64,000 nucleotides of DNA from Rhynchopus euleeides (lineage: Eukaryota; Euglenozoa; Diplonemea; Diplonemida; Diplonemidae): the NCBI GenBank assembly GCA_963210315.1, contig OY723253.1:1178001-1242000 (forward strand), written 5' to 3'. The notes below the pieces were generated by a model. The model made no database searches and was not told the origin of the DNA. It saw nothing but the letters and a program-made list of their open reading frames with translations. The translations under genes were made by a program, and so were the position numbers. This document shows, in pieces, positions 1 through 10,827 of the stretch. The stretch's first letter is position 1. Each line of letters begins with the position of its first letter.

Positions 1-3000
1 ACACGATCCGACCCCAAGGGGGTCAGGGGGGACACCGGTGTCCGGAAAGACGCAGTGGGCCTCAGCTCCCGCAGGCTGGCGGCGGTCAGCAGCCCCGGTT
101 GGGATTGGGTGTCCTCCAGCGGGCTTTCATCAGCACACTCCATCGTGGAAGCGTCGAGCTCGTTCAGCGTGCTGCGTATGTCCTCAAAGGTGCGCGAGGG
201 GTGGGGCTGGGTTGGGCCCTGCTGCGGCGTCGCCTTCTTCTCGATGTCGGCGATGAACTCCCTCACACGCTTGGCGACGTCGAGGGTCTCCGTCTCCGCC
301 CTCCGCACCGCCTCAAGCTCAAGCTTGTTGGAGAGGGCACGCAGCACGGCATTCGAGTCAGCGAGGCTCTGCAGGTGGTAATGCTTGTGGACGGATTCCA
401 GGGCGCTGCGCACGCTCAGCATCACCTCGCGCAGCCTCCTCCAGCGCACGGTGTCCCAGTCGTCCGCACCTGCCTTGGGAGACCTGGTGGGGCTGGTCCT
501 CAGGTAGTACTGCTTCTCTTCGTTGATCTCCACATTCACCCGTTCCAGGATGGGGGAGTAATGGTCGGCCTGCTCCTTCAGCAGCATCTCGGGTCCCGAC
601 AAGAAGCGTTCCAACGGCAGGCGTAGGGCACGTGGCATGGTCTCGGGGGTGTCGCTGTCGTCGGTGCCTTGTGTGTTGATGCTGCCGGCCATAGTGGCTT
701 CCTGCCCCTTTTCGAGCTGCTGCTCTGGCTGCATGAGGAGCGTGCGCACCTGCCGCAGAGCATGCAGGCGGTGCAGCGAGTTGCGGGCCAGATTCAGCTG
801 CGATGGGTGGGTCCCCTTGACCTGAGAGAGGGCGAGCCGGAGCTCCCGCTTCTTCTTGATCATCTCCGAGTCGAACCTGTAGGGGTCGAGGCCCTCCAGG
901 TGGCACCGCAGGCGATGCAGCTGCTCGTCGATGCAGACGAGGTCCAGCGAGTAAGAACCGTAGGGGCTGGATGCTCGCTCTGCCGGCTCTTCGTTCCGTT
1001 CGCACCGTTGCTCCTCCGTCACAGAGATGAGGCTTCGCAGGTCGATAACGGCGTGCTCTGCGTGTTCAAAGACAGTGGCGGTTTCATGGCAGATGTCGCC
1101 CAAGGCTGCAATCGCCTCTGCTCTCCGATGCCCGTCTTCCAGGGAGAACACCTCACGCAGCGGACGCTCGTCCACTACGAGTGCGGCCACCCCCTCGAGG
1201 AGTTTGTCTGCATGCAGGTTCAGCACACCCCAGCCCTCGGCGTGGTCCTGCACCCGCTTGTTGAGGATCTCCGTGAACGTGCGGCGGAACTCCGAGAGGG
1301 TGTTGTTCATTGCAAGGAGGTCGTCGAGCACCTCGTCGGTAATCTCGTCGTACTCAGTGGAGAGGCTGGAATGCGAGTCGGAGTCTGAGCTGTCGACGCT
1401 CACATCCATGGTGCAGTCCCGCTGGAAGGATTCCTCCACACCCCCGGACTCCCGCATGAGGGACTGATCCAGCGGGGTTTCCTTCCGCCGCACCATAGAC
1501 CCCGTGAGATGCACGCCAAGCTCCGCCAGCTTCCGCCCCACCACACCCATCAGCCCGGCAACCCTGCGCGCCACAGACGCGTCTATTTCCGGTATCTTCG
1601 GAGTCGGAGACACACACTGCCGCTGCGCCACACGCTCCTTCGCAACGTTAAATGCAACGGTTTTCCGGAGGGTATCCCTGATCTTCGACATCCTGTTGAC
1701 AGAGACACCCCGCACAGGCCTTTCAGGCTCGCTCACAACCATGCTGGTCAGACGCTTCATCGACATCATAGGCGACAGGACAGAGGCAGACGCACAGGGC
1801 ACCAACGCCAAATGCCCTGCATCAGGGGTGGGTGACAGTGCGGGCGAGACGGGCTGCGCCATCGAAGACCGGTGTATCTGCGACAACTCCTCATGCACGG
1901 CACGGAGCACGGCTGCGATGCTGCTGCGGGGATCAACTCCCTCCGGGACATCTGCAAGCTGGCACCACCCCGCCCACTCGGCGTTCTTCCCCTTGATGTA
2001 GGTCGTGAAGCCAGACACCTCCACTATCTGCCGGAGCGTGCTGACCCGCATCTGGATCTCGCGGTACCGCTTCTCCAGCTTCTCCGCATTCAGGCTCAGT
2101 GTGGAGGAGAAGAGCTCCGTCGTACTGGCGCTGCGAGCATCTCCGAGCGTCGGCACCCCGATACGCCTCGACGACACCCCCGAACCCAGGGCAGGCACGC
2201 GCTTCCGCAGGTTGGCCATCACGCTGTCCCTCAGGAGCTCGGCCCCCTCCGAGCAGCTGACGAAGCGCTTCTGCAGCAGCTGCCCCTCCCGGTGCATCGC
2301 CTCGTTGATATCGACCATCTGGGCCCCCTGCGCCTGCAGCCCGGTTGGGGACCCCGCAGTCAGAAACACCGACCCTCCCGCAGGGCTGCCCGTCTGGGCT
2401 GGCGAGAGTGTCTCCACCTGGTGGGACGGCAGGGGCAGGACCGACCCGCAGGATGCCACATCAGGCACCCCCAGCCCGCCGCACCTGCAGGGCTTCTCTG
2501 GGGCACGCGGGGGCAGCTCGTCGGGCACGGCGACGCTCGACACCATGCGGTTGAGGGTGTTGAGCTGTGCGACGTAGTCACCCCATCGCCCCTCGGCTGT
2601 GTCGACCTTCTTGACGATGTCGATGATCTCGAGGAGGAGGGCAGCCATGCGCCTGTTCCGCGCGGACGACGTGCCGTGGGGCATGGTGCGGGAGCTGACT
2701 GCTGCCTTGATCCTGTCCAGCGCGATGAGCATCTGTTGGAACGAGCCACGGCGGCCCTCCCACTCGCGCTTCCTATCCTTGCTGAGGGGGGTGGCCGACA
2801 GGGTGGCGGCAGCGTCAGCCAGGCTGTCGACAGCCTCCCTCCTGCTGGCGATGAACCTTTTCTTCTCGGTGATGACCGTGCTCTCGATGGACTTCATGGT
2901 GTCCAGCACCTTTGATATTGCGCCGGACACGAGGCTGAACGCCGCCTCCCGGTCGCGGCACATCTGCCCGCGTGTTGTGATGGATCGTTCCACGTGTTTT

Positions 3001-3413
3001 GAAACATCATCAAGCTTCTCAATGTAGGCCTGCTGCATGGCGTTGCATTTCCTCTGAAGCTCCTCTTCCTTCTGGGCGTAGTCGCGCCGGCATTGGAGGA
3101 TGTTGAAGTAGAGTTGTGTGACAAGTTTGACCCGGCCCTCGTGGGCGTCGGGATCGTTTTCAACCATCCCGGCGAGAAGATTTTCAAAGTGCTGCGTGGA
3201 CCTCCCTTGGAACACATCAGAGACTGTGTTCATCAGCTCGAACAGCAGCAGCGTGAACACGCTTAGGTTTTCGCCATGCTTTGCCCGCAGCTTTTCCAAC
3301 ACAAACTCCTTGTCTGCCACCCATTTCCCCAGGCATGTCAGCAGAAACGGACGTCTCGAGCCTGTTTGGTTAGCCTTCTTAGGCGAATCCGGCTGCGGTG
3401 ATCCGGCTGTCAT
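1..3413 (-). CDS. Large coiled-coil protein, C-terminus beyond the window
   Basis: An uninterrupted minus-strand frame runs from an ATG at 3413 to the left edge with no stop (about 1137 codons), so the 3' end lies outside the window. I checked this frame codon by codon and found no stop. The N-terminus (MTAGSPQPDSPKKANQTGSR) is basic and low-complexity. A helical region with a KWVADKEFVLEKLR segment follows. Charged heptad-like stretches come next (for example QKEEELQRKCNAMQQAY and LEKRYREIQMRVSTLRQIV), separated by Ser/Pro/Gly-rich linkers with PALSPTPDAGH and an acidic DSSDSDSHSS patch. No catalytic domain is visible. A cytoskeletal or flagellar scaffold is a guess from composition only. 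Long plus-strand frames over this region are its antisense shadow. Confident as a gene, function unknown. Confidence 0.85.
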   Translation of the reverse strand, partial: MTAGSPQPDSPKKANQTGSRRPFLLTCLGKWVADKEFVLEKLRAKHGENLSVFTLLLFELMNTVSDVFQGRSTQHFENLLAGMVENDPDAHEGRVKLVTQLYFNILQCRRDYAQKEEELQRKCNAMQQAYIEKLDDVSKHVERSITTRGQMCRDREAAFSLVSGAISKVLDTMKSIESTVITEKKRFIASRREAVDSLADAAATLSATPLSKDRKREWEGRRGSFQQMLIALDRIKAAVSSRTMPHGTSSARNRRMAALLLEIIDIVKKVDTAEGRWGDYVAQLNTLNRMVSSVAVPDELPPRAPEKPCRCGGLGVPDVASCGSVLPLPSHQVETLSPAQTGSPAGGSVFLTAGSPTGLQAQGAQMVDINEAMHREGQLLQKRFVSCSEGAELLRDSVMANLRKRVPALGSGVSSRRIGVPTLGDARSASTTELFSSTLSLNAEKLEKRYREIQMRVSTLRQIVEVSGFTTYIKGKNAEWAGWCQLADVPEGVDPRSSIAAVLRAVHEELSQIHRSSMAQPVSPALSPTPDAGHLALVPCASASVLSPMMSMKRLTSMVVSEPERPVRGVSVNRMSKIRDTLRKTVAFNVAKERVAQRQCVSPTPKIPEIDASVARRVAGLMGVVGRKLAELGVHLTGSMVRRKETPLDQSLMRESGGVEESFQRDCTMDVSVDSSDSDSHSSLSTEYDEITDEVLDDLLAMNNTLSEFRRTFTEILNKRVQDHAEGWGVLNLHADKLLEGVAALVVDERPLREVFSLEDGHRRAEAIAALGDICHETATVFEHAEHAVIDLRSLISVTEEQRCERNEEPAERASSPYGSYSLDLVCIDEQLHRLRCHLEGLDPYRFDSEMIKKKRELRLALSQVKGTHPSQLNLARNSLHRLHALRQVRTLLMQPEQQLEKGQEATMAGSINTQGTDDSDTPETMPRALRLPLERFLSGPEMLLKEQADHYSPILERVNVEINEEKQYYLRTSPTRSPKAGADDWDTVRWRRLREVMLSVRSALESVHKHYHLQSLADSNAVLRALSNKLELEAVRRAETETLDVAKRVREFIADIEKKATPQQGPTQPHPSRTFEDIRSTLNELDASTMECADESPLEDTQSQPGLLTAASLRELRPTASFRTPVSPLTPLGSDR

Positions 3414-4380
3414 CTGACTGGGCCGTGCATGCCGCCCTCACCTGAAGTGGTGGTGGGGGTGAAGGGACAAAAGGGTTGGGTTTCTATCCCGGACTTTCAC
3501 CCGAAAACAAAACACATACTGGGTCCCAGGGGGGAAAGGTAAGATGGGGCGGGGGGGCGGGGGCGGGGAGGGGCAATCCGGCTCACAGAGGGCACCACCA
3601 ACCCCTGCTGCTAATCGTTCTTCTTTGGTTTCGTTCGTCCCCAGCCCAACCCCCCACACCCTCCAAACACCCAACCAAACCTGATGCGCCCTGGCTGCCG
3701 CAAGAGAACCGGTGTGGCGGGTTTTACATCGTTTTGTGCGGAGGGGGTCACTCCTACACATTCACGCCCCCCCTCCTTCCTTCGACAGAAGCTGCCCGTG
3801 GTTGTATTTCAGTGTGGGGAGGGGACATTTCATCCGAAGCATGAAATGGCTCTGCCTTCTTGCCATGCAGGAAGCGTCACTCGCGGGTGTGTCTACATTG
3901 ACGAGTCTTCCGCGATGTGTCGTCCCAATCGCATCTCTCGCCCATTATCAGATGATGGGCGAGGGGCGTTGGAACCTGCAGACCTCAGAGGTAGGCACAG
4001 CCAACGCCAAAAGGTTGCCTTCAAAGAGGGTCGGATGGGGGAGGCTGTGCTGAAAGCATCAATCATCAAGACAGCTGATGAGGCACGGCAAGGAAAACAC
4101 TGGGCAGTGCAGCACTGCATCCGCAGCGTGGATAGCCCCAGACAGCAAATCGCTGTGCTGCAGTGCGAGTGGTGCCGCGAGGGTGCCCGTGGAAGGCTGC
4201 GGTCTGCCAACACATCTAAATTTCAGCACTGCACCTCGCCCCCTCCCCACACACAAGATCCCCAGTTTTAGCAGAGTCACAAAAAAAGGACCGGATACCC
4301 CACAGAACAGATATGAAAAGACGACAGTGTTGCTGGGAAGACCAGCGGACGGGGAGGGGAGGGGTGGTTGTGGGAGTCAT
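3414..4380. other. Intergenic region
   Basis: No supported gene. It holds G-runs (about 3547-3575) and pyrimidine-rich stretches on the minus strand that could serve as splice-acceptor signal for the gene at 1-3413. Short open frames here have no recognisable domain. Confidence 0.5.
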
Positions 4381-4629
4381 TTACTCCGGCTTCGGCCCTC
4401 TGGGCCACGCGTGCACAACACGGAAGTTGGAATCACGCGGGCAGTGCTTGTTGGCCCATTCCCGCTCGTATGCCGCGTGCGGGTCGTAGTGCTCGTCCAC
4501 CCAGGCAGATTCTTCAAGGGCGAGGTGACGGTGGTACATCAGCACACAGGGCATCGCACAGCCTGCAATGCCTGCAATGATGTAGCTCCACTCCCACGGC
4601 GAGATCTGCCCAAACGTCTCAGGGAACAT
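4381..4629 (-). CDS. Small single-TM protein, possibly mitochondrial
   Basis: An 82-aa product starting MFPETFGQISPWEWSYIIAG. One hydrophobic segment (about residues 15-32, YIIAGIAGCAMPCVLMYH) is followed by a hydrophilic tail rich in His, Glu, Trp and Arg (EESAWVDEHYDPHAAYEREW) ending GPKPE. The layout of a short N-terminus, one TM and a charged tail recalls small accessory subunits of inner-membrane respiratory complexes, but I recognise no family. The frame is open upstream to a CTG-type position at 4716. I chose the ATG at 4629 because AG acceptors (GGTGGCAG) lie 16 nt upstream. If a more distal acceptor (CACCACAG) is used, an out-of-frame ATG would precede it. Start uncertain. Confidence 0.6.
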   Translation of the reverse strand: MFPETFGQISPWEWSYIIAGIAGCAMPCVLMYHRHLALEESAWVDEHYDPHAAYEREWANKHCPRDSNFRVVHAWPRGPKPE

Positions 4630-6101
4630 CGTCCCCGGCTTCCTGCCACCTCTGAACGCATCGGGGTGGAGCTGTGGTGGTGTGTGGTGATCAGTGTGTC
4701 TGCGCGGCACCCACACTCATGAAGGATTTGGGCGCAACACCGTGGCATAGCCAGTGCCCACGCCACGCGGACACTGTTTTTGTTTGACACCAACCGCCTG
4801 GCGCGCGAGACATCTGGCCGTGATGTACAGAACCGCGCAGTTTAGTAACACAAGGGACACCACACAAATTGCCAGTGCCCCTGGATAGGCGCCAGATGGG
4901 CCAGAAGAAGAATGAATGAACATACCGCACCCCCAAAGAGCCGGCGTGTTACTCTGAACACCATTGTTCCCTAACCCGTGTGCCTGTGTGTGGTGGCTTG
5001 TATGGCAATCGGCACATCATGCGACAACACAGGCCTCCCCTCCGGTATCGCTGCGTGCCAACTATGCCACTTCGCAACACACAGACACACACCCCACCTG
5101 CCCTCTCTCTCTCTCTCTTCTCTCAACATCTTCTGAGCGAAGCGCTCCTCTTAGCTTGGCCGCTCACCCCTCCCTCGAGCCTCCCACCCATGGACCCAAC
5201 ACCTCCCCAACATCCAGCGAGAGCCCGTGGCAACACAAGATTATGATCGTGGCGAAGATGAGATACCGGGGGTAGGGGAGGGGTGGGTGGGTGGGGTGGA
5301 GAGGTGGGGATTCGGGGCAAAGCTTTCGACACATCGCATGCCAACCTATTTCGTTCAGCTCTAGGACTCCTCTTGCTCTACAACACAAACTGTGCCACGC
5401 CAATGCAACCGAGTGCACTATTGTGCAGACACATGCAGGGGATCGTTGACCCCCCCCCCTCAGGCAACTAACTCTCTGGGTCGGGGTGGGGCCACTTATA
5501 CGTGCCTCCGGCGCATTAAAGTCGCAAACAAAATCCAGGCCACCATTTGGCTGCCCCCCCCCCCCAGAACACCCTCTTAGAAACCCACACCCGCACAGGG
5601 CGTGTGTCTGTTACATCACACGCCACAGCCTCGTGTCACCGCAGGGCGAGGAAAGGGAGGGTTTTTTTACAGGGAGTGTTACAGGGCCTTTGTCGTGCCA
5701 TCTGGAGAGGAACCGCATTCCCATGGCTTCGCCATGCTCTATAACATGTCCAACAAGATAAACGTCGGCTGTGGATTGCATGATATCTATCTTGGTCTGT
5801 GATGTGATATCAGGCATCGCAATTTGCCGTAGGACCCCCCTCCCGTCTGGGTGGTGGCTGTGTATCCTCGCCTCTATTAATGGAACGGCGATATTATATT
5901 TTCGCACCCAATAAGACGCAAACGAGGAACCCGTGGCAGGCGTTTTGGGTGTCCTGCACATAGCACCCTCAAACAAAGAACGCAACATCGATGTCTTTTT
6001 GTTGGTGGTGTGCAGAGAAGCGCGTGCATCTATGCCGCACATATCTCTGCATCCACCTCAGCAAAGCATCGCCACACAACACATGTGGAGGCTCTGCGCT
6101 T
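4630..6101. other. Intergenic region
   Basis: About 1.5 kb with no confident gene. It contains a (CT)n tract near 5105-5120, G-rich stretches near 5280-5310 and several poly-C runs. A 143-codon minus-strand frame at 5611-6042 shows no recognisable domain and is not called. Confidence 0.45.
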
Positions 6102-8383
6102 TTAGAGATCGATGGGGAGCACCCGGGGGTACGCAGGCGAGTCAGGCAAGAAATCAATCTCCGCCACCTCCAAAGGCGGCGTGTTGAACACCGCATTCCC
6201 CCGGTGGGGCACGGGGTCAGGTGAATCCGGCAGGTAGTCCGCCACCTCAGAGGCAGGCTGCGGCGAGTGGCTCGGCTCCCCCACTTGGCTGCGCCTCTGC
6301 GCCTTCTCCTGCGGCCACCGCCCTGCGGGTGTGGTGAAGGCTGACGGGCCGGACCCCGAGCGGCCCCCCCTGGGGGTGGCGAGCCCGCCACTGGCATGCA
6401 GCCGCGAGCTCCACATTGTGAGGGACTCGTTGAAGTCTTTCGTCACCTCTGCGAGCTGCATCTCGAGGTTGTTCGACGGAGGTTGCTGCAGGGGGTGAGG
6501 GGGGAGTGGAGAGCCGGTGGGGGTGGTGGTGTTTATTAGACAATTTAGCAATCACAGGAATCACATGGTGCTGCCGAAAACGCTGCGCATAAGCTACGCA
6601 ATTTGGACTTCGTAATTGCACAACCACAGGAATATCGTTCCGCGCGTGATGTGCACGAAGTGCTCGAGCTACGAACGACCAAAATACCAAAATGTTGACT
6701 TTTGTTGAGCTCGTTTGGATATTCTTCACACACACATCAGGAGCACTTGATCGAAAAAAGACAAAGGGACCCTTCGCTACCTCCCCGTGCTCTTCTTCCC
6801 ATACACCATACAGACGCACCGCCTCACCCAAACCGTGCACGGATGCGAACACACCGCGGCGTGCAGAGCCCCTACAGGATCTGGGGCTGTGCTCTTCAGA
6901 GCCGTTGTGAGCACATCCCTCATTTTGTCGGCTTTGAGAACTGATTTTTTTGAGCAAAACAACGTCACTGCCTCGAGGTAATCAACACAAACTTTTGGTG
7001 TGTCAGATTGTAACAATTTTTGCAAATTTTGTGGGCCGAATTGCTGGTATTGCAAACTTTGCGGGGTGAGTTGAACTTTCGGAACTTTATGTGCTAGATT
7101 ATGGTTTGCCGAAAAAGTGTCACTTCAACTCTGCCGCTCTTTCTCTACTGTATGATACTTCGTTTGATGCGTTGACGCTTCCACACACACTTACAAACCC
7201 ACTTGCCTGATGAAGGGGGTGGTGTGTAGAGCACGTTTGGCAGAGCTGAATGACACTTTCCGCGCGAAGGTCGTGTGCGTAACAAGATAAATGCCTCGCA
7301 ATGAGACGAACGCCATACCTTCATCGGCGAAGGCGAAGCAGCCTCCTGGGGATCGACACTCTCCGCTGGTGTTGCTGCCGCACCGAGAAACTGCAGTTCG
7401 GGAAGAGCAGTGTACGTCGTGAAGGGTGCATCCGAATGCATCGCAGTGCGCGATGCAGATGTCGCAACGGTCTGCTGAAGGTCCGCCATGCGCGACGCAC
7501 GTGGGGTCGCCAGAGCCCTTGGCGTCCCGGCCCTCGGGGTTCCAGTGACAGAGCGGTCCCGATCATTCTCAGCATCACGCAGCTTGTCCTCCAGCTTGCG
7601 GATTGTGTACTCCTCAGCTGCAACCATCCGCGCCGCCTGCTCCTCTGTCTCGAGGCGATGGTTCTGCTCCGTCTTCAGCTTCGCATACAGCATGTGGATG
7701 ATCTGGTCTTGCAGGCGCACCTTGTGCTGGATGCGAGGGGCATCCCCGTCGGGTTCGCCCACCTCCACGGCAGGCGCCTTGGGTGACGAGAGGACACGGT
7801 CAACGCCCTTGAGCTGCGAATGCACCCCCACGTAGTTCTGGTTGAAGGTGTCGGAGGCAGATATATCCTGTATCATGCGCTCTGCAGCCTTCAGCTTCAT
7901 CTCCAGCTGGGAGTTCTTGGCACGCAGCTGCGATGCGGATTTCTCCTGCGCTTCAAGCAGCTCCTTATACTCTTCGAGGCGCGCATTGAAGTGCTGGGCA
8001 ATGTCTGCCTTTTTTCGCTTCTCCTCTTCGCACTGCTGGTGAGCGTCGCGGAGAGCGTGCTTGAGCTTCGCCATGATGGCCTCGCCCTCGCCTTTGAAAG
8101 CATCGACCATCTCCACCGCCTTCAGCTTCTCCTCCTGTGCATGGCGGAGCTGCTTCTTGCACACCGAGAGGCTCCGTTCCAACTCTATCATGCGCTCATG
8201 CTGGCCCTCTGTCTGACGGAGGAGCCCCGTCACCGTCTCGCGCAAGCCCTGTTCCTCGTCACGGTGCTGTGATGCAAGGTCCTCGAGGCGTGACCGCAGC
8301 TCGTGCATCGAGCGTAGCCGTATGCTAACATCGTCGCTGCCAAGGCTGCCGCATCGACTTCCGTGGCTCGTCTCGTCTGGCAT
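6102..8383 (-). CDS. Coiled-coil protein with one inferred intron
   Basis: Inferred join of exon 1 (8383-7319) and exon 2 (6485-6102), giving 482 aa. Exon 1 starts MPDETSHGSRCGSLG and forms a long charged coiled coil (about residues 25-175) and a second one (about 230-290), then a Ser/Pro/Thr-rich segment with RAGTPRALATPRASR. After ...PSPMK the genomic frame meets AAG|GTATGG and turns into non-coding-looking sequence. A pyrimidine-rich acceptor CCCCCTGCAG leads into QPPSNNLEMQL in the same phase (0). Exon 2 contains VTKDFNESLTMWSSRL and two LPDSP repeats near the C-terminus. The chosen ATG is preceded by a CACAG acceptor; the longer frame up to 8680 would overlap the neighbouring gene's 3' end. 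A structural cytoskeletal role is inference. Confidence 0.7.
6486..7318 (-). other. Inferred cis-spliced intron (833 nt)
   Basis: On the minus strand the donor is AAG|GTATGG and the acceptor CTCACCCCCTGCAG. Both boundaries are phase 0. The interior is visibly more AT-rich than the flanking exons and the frame inside does not look coding. Confidence 0.6.
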
Positions 8384-8633
8384 CCAGTGGGCACGTTGTG
8401 TACGCCCTGTGCCCGAAGGCAGCACTGCAAGGCGTGTGGTGGAGGTGGGGCTAGGGCTGTGGCTGCGAGGGAAATACGATGAAAAGACTTTGGCTTTGGT
8501 GTCGAGGTGGAGAGGGGTGGGGTGTGGGGGCGGGGGAGTCTTCAAACATCGTTTTGTTCGTTCTCTGACGGCAGTGATACTCGGGGAGGTCGACGGGGGC
8601 GAGGATGGTGGACCACCGCACACACTCACTGGC

Positions 8634-10733
8634 TCAGAGAAGCTCGCCCACAACGGTGGTCTCGAGCTGCGTGTTGGCAAACAGGTGGATCTCCGTGACG
8701 TTGCTGAGCCACTGCTTCAGCTTCTCGATGCTCTTCTCTTTGTTCTCCGTAAACCGCGCCTTTGATTTGACAGTGTTTTTGAAAGTCAGGACCACCAGGG
8801 CGGGGCGCTCAAACAGGCCCGCCTTGTGGACGCACTCGGCCATCTCGACAGCCTTCTCCAGGTGGTCGTTGATATCACACACATACAGCCCCACCTTCAC
8901 GCCATTCGCAATCAACACCTCATCGATGAACTCCTGCCCTTTCTGCAGATACGTCAGGATCCGCCTCTCTGCGGGGGGTACAGGGGTGGCGTCCTTCTGG
9001 TGCTGCACGATGCTGGCAACGGCACGCCCCTTGTCCTCCACCAGCAGGGGGGTCAGCAGCTCGTGGTACGTCTCTGCAGGGTCGACAGCGAAGCAGTACC
9101 GCGTGTCGAAGTCCTGTGCAGAGCAGTACGACCAGCCACCGGGCGACGCCCCGATGTCGACACTCACAGAGCGGCTGCTGTAACGCGCAATGCGCTCTGG
9201 CGTGCACAGATAGCGCTCCTTGATCTCCTGCAGCTTCCAGTAGGCACCAGAGGGGACAGTGGTGCGCGCTTCAGGGATGACGACACGCGGAACAGAGAGG
9301 CCCACCCAGTACAGCCCCTCACTGAGGCAGACCTGGTCGTACTCCTCGTACTGTCCGACAGCATCGCCGAACATGCGCTGCCGCTCGGCAAGGGCAGAGG
9401 CGATGAGTGTGCGGTAGTATTCGCGCCGTGCGGCCTTCTGCCCTTCGGCGTCCTGTGTGCGCTCCACCTTCGACGCGTAGTAGTGCGACATCTGCCACAC
9501 AGCGGACGTCCCGAGGGACTGCATCATGCCCTGGTGGTTGCGGAAGTCTTCCGTCTCCATCACGACCGGGGTCTTGTTTGCCTTCTTCTTCTGGTCCTTC
9601 TCGTGGTCCTGCTTGATAGCCTCTGCAGCATTGGCGCGTGCCGCCTCCCCGATGGGGCCCTCCAGATGGGCCTTGATCTTCGTCTCCAGGATGCGGGGGA
9701 AGGTGACCAGGCGGTGAAGGCGGTAGAGGCGGTCCTCCTCCTCGCGTGCAGCAGCCACAGGGTCCTGTGCGGGCCCCGAGGCATCCTTCTGGCGCTGCGC
9801 CTCGGCAACCATCTCGTGGTGCAGCTGCAGCAGCTCCGTCACCTCCGCCAAGGATACGAAGGGGCGCTTCACGTTAACGAAGGACATGCGCTGGATGTTG
9901 GAGTGCAGATACAGAGGTGTACGCTTGCCCAGCAGTGTGTCAGGGCTAGCCTCGTCACTGTCACGGGGGCTGAACTTGCTGCGAGTATGGTCGACAGAGT
10001 CGCTGAGCGAACCATCCATGAATGTCTTCCACGCGCTGCTGTCGTCTGCGTTGAGCGGGTTTGTCTTCTCCGTCACATGCAGGATACGGCACTTCGTGTA
10101 GTTGGAGGAGTCGTGGACGTTGAAGTATTGGCACAGCCGCTCTGACATATGGAAGTTGCACTGCATCAAAGCGTAAGGCAGTGCCACGGGCTGCACAAAG
10201 AAGTCCATGTGTGCCCAGCTCCACGTGAAGGTGATGCGCTTCTTCGGGTGGAGCTCCAGCTGGGATTCGAACTTGTTGGTCCCCTCCCACGGCTCCAGGA
10301 TGCAGAAGTCGATCGCCTTGACCAGCTGCAGCTTCGGGCTGCGCGGTTGCGGGGACACGGTGTCGACATATCCCTTGACAAGCAGCACATCCCCCGCCTT
10401 GACGTTCTTCACCTTGGCATAGGTGAAGCGCCCCAGAAGCTTTTCCAAACGGTCTGTCTCGTTGGATGCCTCCTCGCAGACACACACCTCGACCAGCCCC
10501 ACGCTGTGGTCATCGGATGTCTGCAGCTTCGTCGCGTTGTTGTCGAAGACAGTCGCACAGTCCAGGAAGCACAGCTTCTCACCCACCACCCTCTTGTGAT
10601 ACACACGCCCAACAAGCTGCACGAGCTCAACGCCCTCAGGGGTGGAGAACGACATCTTCGCCACGCCGCCCTCACCTTTGCGTGCACACTTGGCCGCCGC
10701 ACCGTCAGACCCACCCATCTCCTTGCGCTTCAT
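8634..10733 (-). CDS. OB-fold plus FtsJ/RrmJ-type RNA 2'-O-methyltransferase
   Basis: 699 aa, no intron. The N-terminal part (about residues 20-135, GRVYHKRVVGEKLCFLDC ... GDVLLVKGYV) resembles the OB fold of aminoacyl-tRNA-synthetase type anticodon binders. The middle is charged and helical. The C-terminal domain is a SAM-dependent FtsJ fold: YWKLQEI (K500), motif I DIGASPGGWS (about 526-535), VDPAE, CDIND (D620), VLTFKN (K652) and LETTVVGE (E691). Together these give the K-D-K-E tetrad of RNA ribose 2'-O-methyltransferases. Whether the target is a cap, tRNA or rRNA cannot be told; euglenozoans have hypermodified caps and several FtsJ paralogues. The start at 10733 follows a TTTCGCAG acceptor by only 8 nt. 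The gene at 10828-11514 lies about 95 nt upstream on the same strand. Confidence 0.85.
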   Translation of the reverse strand: MKRKEMGGSDGAAAKCARKGEGGVAKMSFSTPEGVELVQLVGRVYHKRVVGEKLCFLDCATVFDNNATKLQTSDDHSVGLVEVCVCEEASNETDRLEKLLGRFTYAKVKNVKAGDVLLVKGYVDTVSPQPRSPKLQLVKAIDFCILEPWEGTNKFESQLELHPKKRITFTWSWAHMDFFVQPVALPYALMQCNFHMSERLCQYFNVHDSSNYTKCRILHVTEKTNPLNADDSSAWKTFMDGSLSDSVDHTRSKFSPRDSDEASPDTLLGKRTPLYLHSNIQRMSFVNVKRPFVSLAEVTELLQLHHEMVAEAQRQKDASGPAQDPVAAAREEEDRLYRLHRLVTFPRILETKIKAHLEGPIGEAARANAAEAIKQDHEKDQKKKANKTPVVMETEDFRNHQGMMQSLGTSAVWQMSHYYASKVERTQDAEGQKAARREYYRTLIASALAERQRMFGDAVGQYEEYDQVCLSEGLYWVGLSVPRVVIPEARTTVPSGAYWKLQEIKERYLCTPERIARYSSRSVSVDIGASPGGWSYCSAQDFDTRYCFAVDPAETYHELLTPLLVEDKGRAVASIVQHQKDATPVPPAERRILTYLQKGQEFIDEVLIANGVKVGLYVCDINDHLEKAVEMAECVHKAGLFERPALVVLTFKNTVKSKARFTENKEKSIEKLKQWLSNVTEIHLFANTQLETTVVGELL

Positions 10734-10741
10734 CACACACC

Positions 10742-10755
10742 CTGCGAAAGGAGGG
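10742..10755 (-). promoter_or_regulatory. Candidate trans-splice acceptor for the FtsJ gene
   Basis: On the minus strand CCTCCTTTCGCAG ends 8 nt before the ATG at 10733. The pyrimidine tract plus AG so close to the start, with no upstream exon needed, suggests spliced-leader addition (inference). Confidence 0.45.
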
Positions 10756-10785
10756 TGTGGCAACTAGTGACTACACAAAACGACA

Positions 10786-10813
10786 CAACACACACACACA
10801 CACACACACACAC
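10786..10813. repeat. (CA)n microsatellite
   Basis: An uninterrupted dinucleotide run lies in the short gap between the FtsJ gene and its upstream neighbour. Confidence 0.9.
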
Positions 10814-10827
10814 CCTCAACCCCACCC

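Noticed and set aside
1872-2915. 347-codon plus-strand frame
   Set aside because: Antisense, codon-aligned shadow of the continuous minus-strand coiled-coil gene; low-complexity translation.
5611-6042. 143-codon minus-strand frame after the coiled-coil gene
   Set aside because: No domain, no acceptor-ATG context seen; could be 3' untranslated sequence.
8826-10145. 439-codon plus-strand frame
   Set aside because: Lies entirely antisense to the FtsJ-type gene; His/Arg/Val-rich translation typical of the reverse frame of GC3-rich coding DNA.
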